DNA of 64,000 nucleotides from UBA1127 sp034422455 (GCA_034422455.1 DAOUJQ010000006.1:1-64000); one strand, 5' to 3'. Positions 8,627 to 17,887 are shown, numbered from the stretch's first letter. Numbers and translations: made by a program. Notes: generated by a model not told the origin, from the sequence alone.

Positions 8627-9549
8627 GCCGGCGGCCCGTGAGGCTCGGCGGGTACCCGCCGACGCTGGTGGTGTACTGCGGCCTCGCGCTGGGGGTGTCG
8701 GCCATATCTTCCGGGGCGGTGCTGATCCGGCTTGCGGAAGCTCCCTCATTGACCATCGCGGCGTACCGGTTGGCGCTTGCGGCGATCATCGTCGTCCCCA
8801 TCGGCGTCATCGTCGAGTGGCACGCACTGGCGAGGCTGACACGGCGGCAGTGGGGGCTTGTGTTCCTGTCTGCGGCTTGCCTGGCCGCTCACTTCACTTT
8901 CTGGATCACCTCGTTGGAACACACGTCCGTCGCGAGCTCCGTGGTCATCGTCACGTCCAACCCCATTCTCGTGGCCATCGGCGCGGCCGTGCTGCTGCGG
9001 GAGCGTAGCTCGGCGCGAGTGCTGGCCGGCATCGGCGTGGCGCTTGTCGGCGGCGTGGTCATCGCGCTGGGCGACTGGAGCCTCGGCGACCGGCGGCTCT
9101 TCGGCGACATGTTGGCGCTTCTGGGAGCGGTCGCAGCCGCGGGCTACTTCATCGCCGGTAGGAGCCTGCGTGAGCGGCTGGGGATCTTCGGGTACGTGGC
9201 GCCGGTCTACGGCGCCGCCGCTGTCCTGCAGATTGGCATCGTGCTCGTCACCGGGACGGACCTGACCGGCTTCAGCGCGGAGACATACGGCTGGCTGGTG
9301 TTGTTGGCGCTGCTGCCGCAGCTGTTGGGACACTCGTCGCTGAACTGGTCGCTGGGCTACCTGCCCGCGACGCTGGTGGCGACGGCCGTTATGATGGAGC
9401 CTGTGGGCGCGAGCCTGCTCGCGTGGCTTGTCCTGGACGAGACGCCGCCCATCGCCACGGTAGCTGGCGGCGCGTTGGTGCTGGCGGGCGTGTTCGCCAC
9501 GCTGGTGGGCGGCGGGTCGCGGTTGAAGCGCGAAGCGCAGGAATGCTAG
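8623..9549 (+). CDS. EamA/DMT family transporter
   Basis: A 308-residue integral membrane protein with about ten hydrophobic helices arranged as two EamA repeats (residues about 15-150 and 160-295). It has typical EamA features: AVLIRLAEAPSLTIAAYRLA in the first half and the PVGASLLAWLVLDE segment in the second. The family exports or takes up small metabolites. It starts at ATG 8623, overlapping the upstream stop (ATGA), so it is probably translated together with the AIR-synthase-like gene. The substrate is unknown. Confidence 0.88.
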   Translation: MSRRPVRLGGYPPTLVVYCGLALGVSAISSGAVLIRLAEAPSLTIAAYRLALAAIIVVPIGVIVEWHALARLTRRQWGLVFLSAACLAAHFTFWITSLEHTSVASSVVIVTSNPILVAIGAAVLLRERSSARVLAGIGVALVGGVVIALGDWSLGDRRLFGDMLALLGAVAAAGYFIAGRSLRERLGIFGYVAPVYGAAAVLQIGIVLVTGTDLTGFSAETYGWLVLLALLPQLLGHSSLNWSLGYLPATLVATAVMMEPVGASLLAWLVLDETPPIATVAGGALVLAGVFATLVGGGSRLKREAQEC

Positions 9550-9586
9550 AATGACAGGTGGGCCGCTCCCCGCGGCCCGGTGCCTT

Positions 9587-9661
9587 TCCCCGGTAGCTCA
9601 GTGGTAGAGCGATCGGCTGTTAACCGATTGGTCGTAGGTTCGAGTCCTACCCGGGGAGCCA
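9587..9661 (+). tRNA. tRNA-Asn (GTT)
   Basis: A complete cloverleaf. The acceptor arm TCCCCGG pairs with CCGGGGA, the D-loop is AGCTCAGTGGTAGAGC, the anticodon loop is CTGTTAA with anticodon GTT, and the T-arm contains GGTTCGAGTCC. The discriminator base is G and CCA is genomically encoded (9659-9661). Confidence 0.96.
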
Positions 9662-9760
9662 CTTCCTCCGTGTCCTGCGCAGGTGTTGTTGAGCCTGCCT
9701 TCGTGAATCCAGCACGTTGGGCCTTTGTGCCCGCCTGGAGGGCGCCAACGGCAGGCACGG

Positions 9761-10999
9761 TCACTGCGGAGGCAGAGTGGCTCGGCGGCCGACGGTCTCC
9801 TTCGCCATGAACGCCATCGTCATTGCGCTCAGGAACAGGAAGCCTCCCACCACGTTGAACGCAAACATTGGGCCGAATTCCGTGTAGAGCCACCCGACCA
9901 GGAGGGGCGTTGCGACGCCGCCCATGCTCATGAAGATGGTCCACGCGCCTACAACGGTGCCCCGCCGTTCGATCGGCGCCATGTCCACCGCGTAGACCTG
10001 TGTGGAGCCCTGCACCATGCCCTCGGCGATGCCGTACATGATCATCATCGCGACGATGCCTGCGTAGTTGCCGCTCATTGCAAGCAGGACGGCGGAAGCG
10101 GCCAGGAACACTGTCCCCGGGACCAGCGAGACTTTGCGGCCATAACGGTCGGAGACGGCCCCGTTGGGGAACGCGATGATTAGCGCGATGATGCTGGCGA
10201 AGCTGATGAGGTTGCCGATATCGAACTCGCTCAGACCGATCTCCTCCTGCGTGTGGACGGGCACAAGGGTCTGGAAGACGCCCATCTGCATCATGCTCAT
10301 CCCGAAGGTGACCAGCGCCAGGGCGATGAAGGTCTTGGTCAGGAACACCGACACCCAAAGGCTTCCCTTGTCCGCGTCCGCCGCCTGACCCCGGTGACGC
10401 TGTCGCGCCTCCTCAGGGCGGGACTCGGAAATCCAGAACATGACGACGAGGTTGATGATCTTGGTGAGGGTGCTGAACAGGAAGACGTACTTCAGCCCCA
10501 GGGTAACCGCCAGCGCGCCTGCTATGGCCGGACCGGCGACGAAGCCGATTCGCGAGGACATCGTCCGGACGGCCATGACCCGGCCGCGGTTCTCCGGCGT
10601 AGTTACGTCGCCCACCAGGACGCCGGTGCTCGTTGTCCACATGGACACGCCCATCTGCCCAATGAACTCCAGGACGAAGAAGGGCAGGTAGCTGTCGGTG
10701 TAAAACTGGCCGAGGGTCGTGAGGCCGCGCAGGGTGGCGCCCGCGATCACCAGGGGCTTGCGGCCCCAGCGGTCGGTCAGGTAGCCGGTCAGGGGGCCTG
10801 TGATGATGCGGGCGACGGAGCTGCTCGCCACGAGGAAGCTGACGAGAAAGATGTTTCCGGTGACCTCGAAGGCGAACAGCGGGCGGGCAAGCTGGAGTGA
10901 GCCGGTGCCCAGGCCCCAGGCGAAGAAGGTGACGTATATGGGAACGGTCTGGGAGGAAAGGATGCGAGCCTTGGAGCTGTTGTCGGCGTCGTTTTGCAC
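9761..10999 (-). CDS. MFS transporter
   Basis: About 412 residues with twelve hydrophobic segments and major facilitator signatures, notably GYLTDRWGRKPLV between helices 2 and 3 and AVSDRYGRKVSLV at the equivalent position of the second half. A drug or metabolite efflux role is typical for such proteins, but the substrate cannot be read from the sequence. The frame is open to a GTG at 11095. I prefer GTG 10999, which has GGGAG about 9 bases upstream and leaves a short cytoplasmic tail before helix 1. It lies convergent to tRNA-Asn and divergent from the Rieske cluster. Confidence 0.85.
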   Translation of the reverse strand: MQNDADNSSKARILSSQTVPIYVTFFAWGLGTGSLQLARPLFAFEVTGNIFLVSFLVASSSVARIITGPLTGYLTDRWGRKPLVIAGATLRGLTTLGQFYTDSYLPFFVLEFIGQMGVSMWTTSTGVLVGDVTTPENRGRVMAVRTMSSRIGFVAGPAIAGALAVTLGLKYVFLFSTLTKIINLVVMFWISESRPEEARQRHRGQAADADKGSLWVSVFLTKTFIALALVTFGMSMMQMGVFQTLVPVHTQEEIGLSEFDIGNLISFASIIALIIAFPNGAVSDRYGRKVSLVPGTVFLAASAVLLAMSGNYAGIVAMMIMYGIAEGMVQGSTQVYAVDMAPIERRGTVVGAWTIFMSMGGVATPLLVGWLYTEFGPMFAFNVVGGFLFLSAMTMAFMAKETVGRRATLPPQ

Positions 11000-11345
11000 T
11001 GCTCGCGGCTCCCATCCGTCAGAAGTCGACGTTCCCTTCCGGGAGATTTGCGATTTCTGAGCACAGACACGGGGTGCACGTGGGGACTCTACCACACTCG
11101 AAGGAGTTCGGGGAGGCAGGGAGCGGGCAGGCGGTGCCCGCCGAAGGCTCCGGGTTGGTTGCGCGAATGCTCTTCATGGTATTGTGAGGTATTGTCGTCA
11201 GCCTGGTTATATGGTAGCGTCCGCTTCACACGATAGGCGCACGACCTAACGGGAAGGGCGTCGCTGTTTGCATTGCGGTTTTCAAGGACCCCCGGATAGG
11301 GGAGGGTCACTGCGTAGAGGTTGTCGAGACAGGAGGAAGGAACAG
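11000..11345 (+). promoter_or_regulatory. Divergent intergenic region upstream of the Rieske cluster
   Basis: 346 bases without a convincing gene. It holds the duplicated element at 11205-11229 and the Shine-Dalgarno of the first oxygenase (GGAGGAAGG just upstream of 11346). The left part would contain the promoter of the minus-strand MFS gene, but no clear hexamers are visible. Confidence 0.4.
11205..11229 (+). promoter_or_regulatory. Duplicated upstream element (copy 1) with TATA-like core
   Basis: A 25-base element (GGTTATATGGTA then CGTCCGCTTCAC) lying ~117 bases before the first Rieske gene. It recurs with one mismatch at 14154-14178, ~99 bases before the third copy. TTATAT may be the -10, or the block may be an operator. 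Confidence 0.5.
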
Positions 11346-12641
11346 ATGCTGACGCAGGAAGAGAATGAACTGTTGACCAAGACGGGGCCGGGGACGCCGA
11401 TGGGCGAGTTCTTCCGGCGGTTCTGGATCCCCGTGGCCCTTGCGGAGGAGATCCCGGAGCCCGACTGCCCGCCCGCTCGGGTGCGTGTCCTGAACGAGGA
11501 CCTGATCCTGTTCCGCGACACGGAAAACAAGATCGGCCTGATCGACGCCTACTGCGCCCACCGGTTCTCGCCGCTCTTCTTCGGGATGAACGAGGAGAGC
11601 GGGCTGCGGTGCCTGTACCACGGGTGGAAGTACGACGTGACGGGGCAGTGTGTGGACATCCCCTTCATCCCGGAGGGGGCGACGTACAAGGAGAAGGTGC
11701 AGTTGAAGGCGTACCCGGCCGTCGACAAGGGGGGGTTCATCTGGGCGTACATGGGCCCGGCGGAGCTGGAACCGCCGTTCCCGCCCTTCGACTTCGTGGC
11801 GATCCCGGAGAGCCACCGGGAGAACTGGAAGATCGTCTGCGAGTGCAACTGGATGCAGTCGATGGAAGGCCAGAACGACCCGAGCCACCTCTACTTCACC
11901 CACGGCTTCCGGGACATCACGGAGGGCGGCCCCGGTGTGCAGATGGGCCTCAACAGCGGCAGCGCGCTCAGGAAGGTGCGGCTGCCCGCTGCCGTGGTGG
12001 ACACGGAGTTCGGCATCAGCTTCGCCACGCCCTGGGGCAGCGAGGAAGAGGGAGAGGAGCAGCAGTTCAGCATTGACCACTTCATCATCCCGAACTTTGA
12101 CCCGTCGCCCTCCTACAAGGGTCTTGGGCAGGGCAAGTACCCGCTGGGGTACCAACGGATGCGGGTGCCCATCGACGACGTGACCTGCATGGTTTTGCGT
12201 GTGCGCTGGAACCCTTACGAACCCCTGAAGGAGGAGTTCCGGGAGGCGCACAACGCGTGGCTGGTCCCGGAGAAGCTCCCCGGCACCTACAAGCCGGTGG
12301 CCAACAAGTCGAATGACTACCTGATCGACCGGGAGATGCAGCGGGGCTACAACTACTCGGGGATCAACAACTTCCCGCTGCAGGACATTTGCCAGATCGA
12401 GGACCAGGGCGGGCCGGTGATGGACCGGACGCGGGAGAAGCTGACGAGCCAGGACACGCTGAACATCCACATCCGCCACCAGCTGATCAAGGGCGCGCGG
12501 AACCTGCAGGAGGGACAAGAGCCCGCAGTCCCGCACCGGCCCGAACTCTTCCAGGTGAAGCGGGGCACCGTCACGGCCCCGAAGGACAAGTCGGCGATGG
12601 ATGTCCTGCAGGAGGCGCTGAGGAATCTGGTACCGGCATAG
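11346..12641 (+). CDS. Rieske non-heme iron oxygenase alpha subunit, paralogue 1
   Basis: A 431-residue terminal oxygenase of the phthalate-dioxygenase/VanA-like Rieske family. The Rieske [2Fe-2S] ligands are C70-x-H72 and C89-x2-H92 (CAHRF ... CLYHGW). The mononuclear iron site is NDPSH(181)LYFTH(186), with an acidic third ligand probably in QIEDQ (about 352-353). Such enzymes use a separate reductase for hydroxylation or O-demethylation of aromatic or heterocyclic substrates; no reductase is next to it. ATG 11346 follows GGAGGAAGG. Two very similar copies follow, and a strong terminator lies directly downstream, so this copy can be its own transcript. Confidence 0.93.
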   Translation: MLTQEENELLTKTGPGTPMGEFFRRFWIPVALAEEIPEPDCPPARVRVLNEDLILFRDTENKIGLIDAYCAHRFSPLFFGMNEESGLRCLYHGWKYDVTGQCVDIPFIPEGATYKEKVQLKAYPAVDKGGFIWAYMGPAELEPPFPPFDFVAIPESHRENWKIVCECNWMQSMEGQNDPSHLYFTHGFRDITEGGPGVQMGLNSGSALRKVRLPAAVVDTEFGISFATPWGSEEEGEEQQFSIDHFIIPNFDPSPSYKGLGQGKYPLGYQRMRVPIDDVTCMVLRVRWNPYEPLKEEFREAHNAWLVPEKLPGTYKPVANKSNDYLIDREMQRGYNYSGINNFPLQDICQIEDQGGPVMDRTREKLTSQDTLNIHIRHQLIKGARNLQEGQEPAVPHRPELFQVKRGTVTAPKDKSAMDVLQEALRNLVPA

Positions 12642-12651
12642 GAGTACCGGA

Positions 12652-12688
12652 GAAAATCCCCGCAGCCCGCGCTGCGGGGATTTTCTTT
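12652..12688 (+). terminator. Rho-independent terminator after Rieske paralogue 1
   Basis: A 13-bp perfect stem (12653-12665 with 12672-12684, AAAATCCCCGCAG arm) with a 6-base loop. The stem ends in TTTT, followed by CTTT. Confidence 0.9.
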
Positions 12689-12776
12689 AGGTTCCTGGCG
12701 GAGTTTTTGGCTGGCTTGGTCGCCTAACCTGCTTCGTACAGCAAGCTAAGGGCCAGATGGCGGAAAGAGGGAACAG

Positions 12777-14081
12777 ATGCTGACGCAGGAAGAAAACGAA
12801 CTGTTGGTGAGAACAGGGCCGGGGACGCCGATGGGCGAGTTCTTCCGGCGGTTCTGGATTCCCGTGGCGCTGGCAGAGGAGATCCCGGAGCCCGACTGTC
12901 CACCGGCGCGCGTGCGCGTCCTGAACGAGGACCTGATCCTGTTCCGGGACACGGAGAACAAGATCGGTCTCATCGACGCCTACTGCGCCCACCGGTTCTC
13001 GCCCCTCTTCTTCGGGATGAACGAGGAGAGCGGGCTGCGGTGCCTGTACCACGGCTGGAAGTACGATGTGACGGGCCAGTGCGTGGACATCCCCTTCATC
13101 CCGGAGGGGGCGACGTACAAGGAGAAGGTGCAGCTGAAGGCGTACCCGGCCGTCGACAAGGGTGGGTTCATCTGGGCGTACATGGGCCCGGCAGAGCTGG
13201 AGCCGCCGTTCCCGCCCTTCGACTTCGTGGCGATCCCGGAGAGCCACCGGGAGAACTGGAAGATCGTCTGCGAGTGCAACTGGATGCAGTCGATGGAGGG
13301 GCAGAACGACCCCAGCCACGCATATTTCACCCACGGCTTCCGGGACATCACGGAGGGCGGGCCCGGCGTGCAGATGGGCCTCAACAGCGGCAGCGCCATC
13401 TCGCAGGTGCGGTTGCCCGCTGCCGTGGTGGACACGGAGTACGGCATCAGCTTCGCCACGGTCTGGAACGGCGGCACTACCGAAACGGCAACCGAGCAGC
13501 AGTTCACTATCGACCACTTCATAATCCCGAACTTCGACCCCGCCCCGTCATACAACAACCCCGGACGAGGGAGGTTCCCCTTGGGGTACCAGCGGATGCG
13601 GGTGCCCATCGACGACGTGACCTGCATGGTGCTGCGTGTGCGCTGGAACCCGTACGAGCCTCTGAGGGATGAGTTCCGGGAAGCGCACAACTCCTGGCTG
13701 ATTCCCGAGAAGATTCCCGGCACCTACAAGCCGGTGGCCAACAAGGCGAACGACTATCTGATCGACCGGGAGATGCAGCGGGGCTACAACTACTCGGGGA
13801 TCAACAACTTCCCGCTGCAGGACATCTGCCAGATCGAGGACCAGGGCGGCCCGATCATGGACCGGACGCGGGAGAAGCTGACGAGCCAGGACACGCTGAA
13901 CATCCACATCCGGCACCAGCTGATCCGGGGAGCCCGGGACCTGATGGAAGGGAAGGAGCCCGCCGCTCCACACTGCCCGGAGTTGTTCCAGGTGAGAGGG
14001 GGCAACGTCACGGCCCCGAAGGACAAGCCCGCGATTGAGGTCCTGCAGGAGGCGCTGAAAGACCTGGTTCCGACGCCGTAG
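12777..14081 (+). CDS. Rieske non-heme iron oxygenase alpha subunit, paralogue 2
   Basis: 434 residues with the same Rieske (C-x-H, C-x2-H) and iron-site motifs as paralogue 1. The first ~180 residues differ from paralogue 1 at only two positions by eye (TK to VR near residue 12). The residues between the two iron-ligand histidines read AY instead of LY, and the region about 206-270 is clearly diverged, with an insertion (WNGGTTETATEQQ). The C-terminal third is again highly similar. ATG 12777 is preceded by GGAAAGAGG. It lacks the 25-base upstream element shared by copies 1 and 3, and is flanked by terminators on both sides. Confidence 0.93.
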   Translation: MLTQEENELLVRTGPGTPMGEFFRRFWIPVALAEEIPEPDCPPARVRVLNEDLILFRDTENKIGLIDAYCAHRFSPLFFGMNEESGLRCLYHGWKYDVTGQCVDIPFIPEGATYKEKVQLKAYPAVDKGGFIWAYMGPAELEPPFPPFDFVAIPESHRENWKIVCECNWMQSMEGQNDPSHAYFTHGFRDITEGGPGVQMGLNSGSAISQVRLPAAVVDTEYGISFATVWNGGTTETATEQQFTIDHFIIPNFDPAPSYNNPGRGRFPLGYQRMRVPIDDVTCMVLRVRWNPYEPLRDEFREAHNSWLIPEKIPGTYKPVANKANDYLIDREMQRGYNYSGINNFPLQDICQIEDQGGPIMDRTREKLTSQDTLNIHIRHQLIRGARDLMEGKEPAAPHCPELFQVRGGNVTAPKDKPAIEVLQEALKDLVPTP

Positions 14082-14091
14082 GAAAGCAAAG

Positions 14092-14127
14092 GAACACCGC
14101 CCCTGAACGGCGGTGTTCTTTTCTTTT
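14092..14127 (+). terminator. Rho-independent terminator after Rieske paralogue 2
   Basis: A 10-bp perfect stem (GAACACCGCC, 14092-14101, with 14109-14118) and 7-base loop, followed by TTTTCTTTT. Confidence 0.9.
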
Positions 14128-14153
14128 GGCAAATGGGGTCTTGTGACCTGTCC

Positions 14154-14178
14154 GGTTATATGGTACCGTCCGCTTCAC
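14154..14178 (+). promoter_or_regulatory. Duplicated upstream element (copy 2)
   Basis: It matches 11205-11229 at 24 of 25 positions. Both copies are preceded by TTGT nine to eleven bases before GGTTATATGGTA. A shared promoter or operator of Rieske copies 1 and 3 is likely. Confidence 0.5.
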
Positions 14179-14276
14179 TCAGATTGGGTGAGGCTAGGCG
14201 GATGGTGCGACGGATTTCGTAGGTCGGGATTGCGGTCGCATCAAGTGAAGAGGGTCCAGACGGGAGGAGGGACCAA

Positions 14277-15575
14277 ATGCTGACGCAGGAAGAAAACGAA
14301 CTGTTGACCAAGACGGGGCCGGGGACGCCGATGGGCGAGTTCTTCCGGCGGTTCTGGATTCCCGTGGCGCTGGCGGAGGAGATCCCGGAGCCGGACTGCC
14401 CGCCCGCTCGGGTGCGCGTCCTGAACGAGGACCTGATCCTGTTCCGGGACACGGAGAACAAGATCGGGCTCATCGACGCCTACTGCGCCCACCGGTTCTC
14501 GCCGCTCTTCTTCGGGATGAACGAGGAGAGCGGGCTGCGGTGCCTGTACCACGGGTGGAAGTACGACGTGACGGGCCAGTGCGTGGACATCCCCTTCATC
14601 CCGGAGGGGGCGACGTACAAGGAGAAGGTGCAGCTGAAGGCATACCCGGCGGTGGACAAGGGGGGATTCATCTGGGCGTACATGGGCCCGGCGGAGTTGG
14701 AGCCGCCGTTCCCGCCCTTCGACTTCGCGTCGATCCCGGAGAGCCACCGGGAGAACTGGAAGATCGTCTGCGAGTGCAACTGGATGCAGTCGATGGAGGG
14801 CCAGAACGACCCCAGCCACGGCTTTTTCACGCACGGCTTCCGGGACATCACGGAGGGCGGCCCCACCGTGCAGATGGGCCTCAACAACGGTAACTTCCTC
14901 AGGCAGGTACGGCTGCCTGGCGCCGTCGTGGACGCCGAATACGGGATTAGCTGGGCCACCGTGTGGCCTGGAAACGAATCGGAAGAGGAGCAGCAGGTCG
15001 GCATAGGCCACTTCATCATTCCGAACTTCGATCCCTCACCCGCCTACAACAATCCGCGGCGGGGCAAGTACCCGCTGGGGTACCAGCGGATGCGAGTGCC
15101 CATTGACGACGTGACCTGCATGGTGCTGCGTGTGCGCTGGAACCCCTACGCGCCGCTGGAGGATGAGTTCCGGGAGGCGCACAACGCGTGGCTGGTCCCG
15201 GAGAAGATCCCCGGCACCTACAAGCCGGTGGCCAACAAGTCGAATGACTACCTGATCGACCGGGAGATGCAGCGGGGCTACAACTACTCGGGGATCAACA
15301 ACTTCCCGCTGCAGGACATCTGCCAGATCGAGGACCAGGGCGGGCCGGTGATGGACCGGACGCGGGAGAAGCTGACGAGCCAGGACACGCTGAACATCCA
15401 CATCCGGCACCAGCTGATCAGGGGTGCGCGGGACCTGATGGAAGGGAAGGAGCCCGCGGCCCCCCATCGCCCGGAGTTGTTCCAGGTGCGGAGCGGCAAT
15501 ATCACCGCGCCGAAGGACAAGCCGCTTATGGAGGTCCTGCAGGACGCGCTGAAGGACTTGGTCCCGGCCTCGTAG
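14277..15575 (+). CDS. Rieske non-heme iron oxygenase alpha subunit, paralogue 3
   Basis: 432 residues with intact Rieske and mononuclear iron motifs. It differs from paralogue 1 in the first ~180 residues only around FASIPE versus FVAIPE. Between the iron-ligand histidines it has GF instead of LY or AY, and residues about 203-266 are diverged (NNGNFLRQ, WPGNESEEEQQVGIG). The start is ATG 14277 after GGAGGAGGG. No terminator is seen after this copy, so transcription may continue into the deoxyribosyltransferase-like gene and the ABC importer. The substrate is unknown; the context suggests uptake and oxidation of an organic compound. Confidence 0.93.
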   Translation: MLTQEENELLTKTGPGTPMGEFFRRFWIPVALAEEIPEPDCPPARVRVLNEDLILFRDTENKIGLIDAYCAHRFSPLFFGMNEESGLRCLYHGWKYDVTGQCVDIPFIPEGATYKEKVQLKAYPAVDKGGFIWAYMGPAELEPPFPPFDFASIPESHRENWKIVCECNWMQSMEGQNDPSHGFFTHGFRDITEGGPTVQMGLNNGNFLRQVRLPGAVVDAEYGISWATVWPGNESEEEQQVGIGHFIIPNFDPSPAYNNPRRGKYPLGYQRMRVPIDDVTCMVLRVRWNPYAPLEDEFREAHNAWLVPEKIPGTYKPVANKSNDYLIDREMQRGYNYSGINNFPLQDICQIEDQGGPVMDRTREKLTSQDTLNIHIRHQLIRGARDLMEGKEPAAPHRPELFQVRSGNITAPKDKPLMEVLQDALKDLVPAS

Positions 15576-15641
15576 GGCGGGGCATCCGGCTTCAACCTGG
15601 CTGTTCTTTAACACGGCAACCGGATAGAGACGAAAGGGCGA

Positions 15642-16019
15642 ATGTCTGCGAGGTACCGGAGCGCTTACCTGTCGGCTCGCCACATGCGGAGGCAGGAGTT
15701 GCTGGCTGCCAGAGAGCGGCTGGAGGCCGTGGGCGTAGAGGTCACGTCCCGGTGGCTCGATGGACTGGAGCAACCCGGTGGGATTGCGCACGTCTCCAGG
15801 GAGGACATTGAGCGGGCAGAGGTCTACATCCTCCAGGGCGACGAGCGTGGCGATAGCGGACACCGTCACGTAGAGTTCGGCATTGCCATGGCGTTGGGCA
15901 AGCCAATCATAGTGGTGGCCCCGCAGGCGGAGAATTTGTGGCAACGTCTGCCGGGGGTCACGGTCGTCCCCGAGTGGGAGGCAGCCTACAAACTTGCAGG
16001 AGGGGGAGTACAGTCATGA
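15642..16019 (+). CDS. Nucleoside 2-deoxyribosyltransferase-like protein
   Basis: A 125-residue Rossmann-like protein. It carries RSAYLSARHMRRQELLAARE at the N terminus, then IERAEVYILQGDE, HRHVEFGIAMALGKPIIVV and a final VVPEWEAA. This resembles the nucleoside 2-deoxyribosyltransferase superfamily, whose members cleave or exchange N-glycosidic bonds, or bind nucleotides. The Glu in HVEFGIA would be the catalytic residue by analogy. It starts at ATG 15642, and its stop overlaps the ATG of the binding-protein gene (ATGA), implying coupled translation. The actual reaction is uncertain. Confidence 0.7.
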   Translation: MSARYRSAYLSARHMRRQELLAARERLEAVGVEVTSRWLDGLEQPGGIAHVSREDIERAEVYILQGDERGDSGHRHVEFGIAMALGKPIIVVAPQAENLWQRLPGVTVVPEWEAAYKLAGGGVQS

Positions 16020-17827
16020 GACGGAGGACACGGAACGCGTTCATTCTCTTCGGAAGTTTGCTGTTGGTTCTCTTGTTGGTTGCCGCCTGCGGCGACGGCG
16101 ACGACGATGACGACGCGGCAATGACGGACACCGGCACGACGACCGAGTCGGCTGCCGTGCCGACCGCTGCGGCGGCCATGACGGACACGGCCCCGGCCGA
16201 GCCCGCCATGGAATTCCCTTCGGCCATCGCTGAAGAGCAGTACGGGCTGGAGCCTGACGAGGGCGTGCCGCAGTACGGCGGCGTCCTCCAGCTAAGCGCC
16301 GGAGAGGACCCGAGGTCCCTGAACTTCCTGGACAACGTGGCCGCCGGCACCGGAGGCGTGTTGCAGGGCGTTTACGATCGCCTGATCATCTGGAAGTTCG
16401 AGGGCGGCGACCCGACGTGGAAGGAGATCGCCCCCGGTATTGCGGACAGCTGGACGATAAGCGACGACGGGAAGCAGTGGACGTTCAAGCTGCGTGAAGA
16501 CGTGGTGTTCCACGACGGCACGCCGCTGACCTCTGCGGACGTGAAGGCCACCTACGAGCACTACGTCACTCCCGGCGACTTCCGCCCGCCGGCCCGGTCA
16601 TACGTCGGTCCCTTCGTGGAGACCATCGACGCGCCGGACGACTACACGGTGGTCCTGAACCTCAACGCCCCTGCCGCCGTGTTGCTCCAGAACCTGTCGG
16701 CCGCATGGGCGAACATCGTCTCCAAGAAGGACCTGGATGAGAACGGCCTGGAATGGTTCGTCACCAACTCCAACGGCACCGGGCCCTTCAAGTGGGTGCC
16801 CGACAAGTGGGAGCGGGGCGTCAGCTTCGAGCTCGAGAAGAATGAGAACTACTGGCAGGACGGGCTGCCGTACATGGACGGCAAGCGGTACACGATCATC
16901 GACTCTTCCTCGCTGCTGCGGGCGGCCTTCGAGACGCAGGCAATCGACGTCACCACTGCGGCCAGCGTCGGCAACCTTGACGAGATCCTCAACAAGCTTG
17001 GGGACAAGGTTCGCGTGACAGAGGGCCCCGGAGGCTCGCCTGCCTGGGTCATGCTCAATGTGACCAAGCCGCCTTTCGATGACGTCCGTGTCCGGCAGGC
17101 CATCTACCTGCTGATTGACCGTGACGAATTGGCCGACAAGATGCTGCAGGGCTCCCCAGGCTTCATCGGCACGTGGTTTGAGCCCAACACCTTCTCAGGC
17201 GGCTATGGGACGCCATTGGAGGAGTTGAAGCAGACGGACCCGTCCTACATGACCGACAAGTCTCAGGCGATTCCGCTGGCGACGCAGTTGTTCGCGGAAG
17301 CCGGCGTTGACCCCAGAGGCATCAAGTTGACGGTCATCTCACGGGGCAACCGCCCCACCGCGGGAACGTTCCTTGGCGGTCAGGTTCTGACGCAGCAGCT
17401 TGCGGAGATCGGCTTTGACACCGACTTCCAAGCCCTGGAGTCCTTGGCCGCGGTCGAAGCCCTGAAATCCGGCGAGGGGTGGAACGCCACCGTTTACACG
17501 AGCGCGCTCCCCTACCCGGCGCCGGAGTCCATGCTGAACAGGTACCTGTCCAGCACTGGCCAGCGCAACTACTCCGGCCTCGTCGATGACACCATCGACG
17601 GCTTGGCCGCGCAGATCACCAGCGCCACCTCTGAGGAAGACCGCCGCCGGTACATCACCGAGCTGGAGAACTACCTCAGGGAAGGCAAGAACGCCATGTT
17701 CTTCGTCTACTTCGGTGGCGTGCAGTTCCTGGAGCAGAGCTACGTGCACGGGCGCCGCTTCGTGTCCTCGTGGTTCGCGCAGTACGACGAGCGGACTTGG
17801 CTGGACGAGAATTCGCCCACCCGCTAG
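16016..17827 (+). CDS. ABC transporter substrate-binding lipoprotein (family 5, peptide/nickel type)
   Basis: 603 residues. The signal peptide ends in a lipobox (LLLVAACGD), followed by an acidic and Ala/Thr-rich linker and a family 5 solute-binding domain. The latter has typical features GGVLQLSAGEDPRSLNFLDN, WTFKLREDVVFHDGTPLTSADVKATYEH, GTGPFKWV and AIYLLIDRDELADKML. It delivers its ligand to the permeases and ATPases at 18851-22836. Family 5 members bind oligopeptides, nickel, glycosides or other organics. The neighbours here (Rieske oxygenases, SDR, aldolase) make a small organic substrate more likely than peptides, which is inference. Confidence 0.93.
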   Translation: MRRRTRNAFILFGSLLLVLLLVAACGDGDDDDDAAMTDTGTTTESAAVPTAAAAMTDTAPAEPAMEFPSAIAEEQYGLEPDEGVPQYGGVLQLSAGEDPRSLNFLDNVAAGTGGVLQGVYDRLIIWKFEGGDPTWKEIAPGIADSWTISDDGKQWTFKLREDVVFHDGTPLTSADVKATYEHYVTPGDFRPPARSYVGPFVETIDAPDDYTVVLNLNAPAAVLLQNLSAAWANIVSKKDLDENGLEWFVTNSNGTGPFKWVPDKWERGVSFELEKNENYWQDGLPYMDGKRYTIIDSSSLLRAAFETQAIDVTTAASVGNLDEILNKLGDKVRVTEGPGGSPAWVMLNVTKPPFDDVRVRQAIYLLIDRDELADKMLQGSPGFIGTWFEPNTFSGGYGTPLEELKQTDPSYMTDKSQAIPLATQLFAEAGVDPRGIKLTVISRGNRPTAGTFLGGQVLTQQLAEIGFDTDFQALESLAAVEALKSGEGWNATVYTSALPYPAPESMLNRYLSSTGQRNYSGLVDDTIDGLAAQITSATSEEDRRRYITELENYLREGKNAMFFVYFGGVQFLEQSYVHGRRFVSSWFAQYDERTWLDENSPTR

Positions 17828-17887
17828 TAAGCGCGTCGACAGTTAACAGGCAGACAGAACGGATTCTGAAACTCGGAGGGGAGCGTC

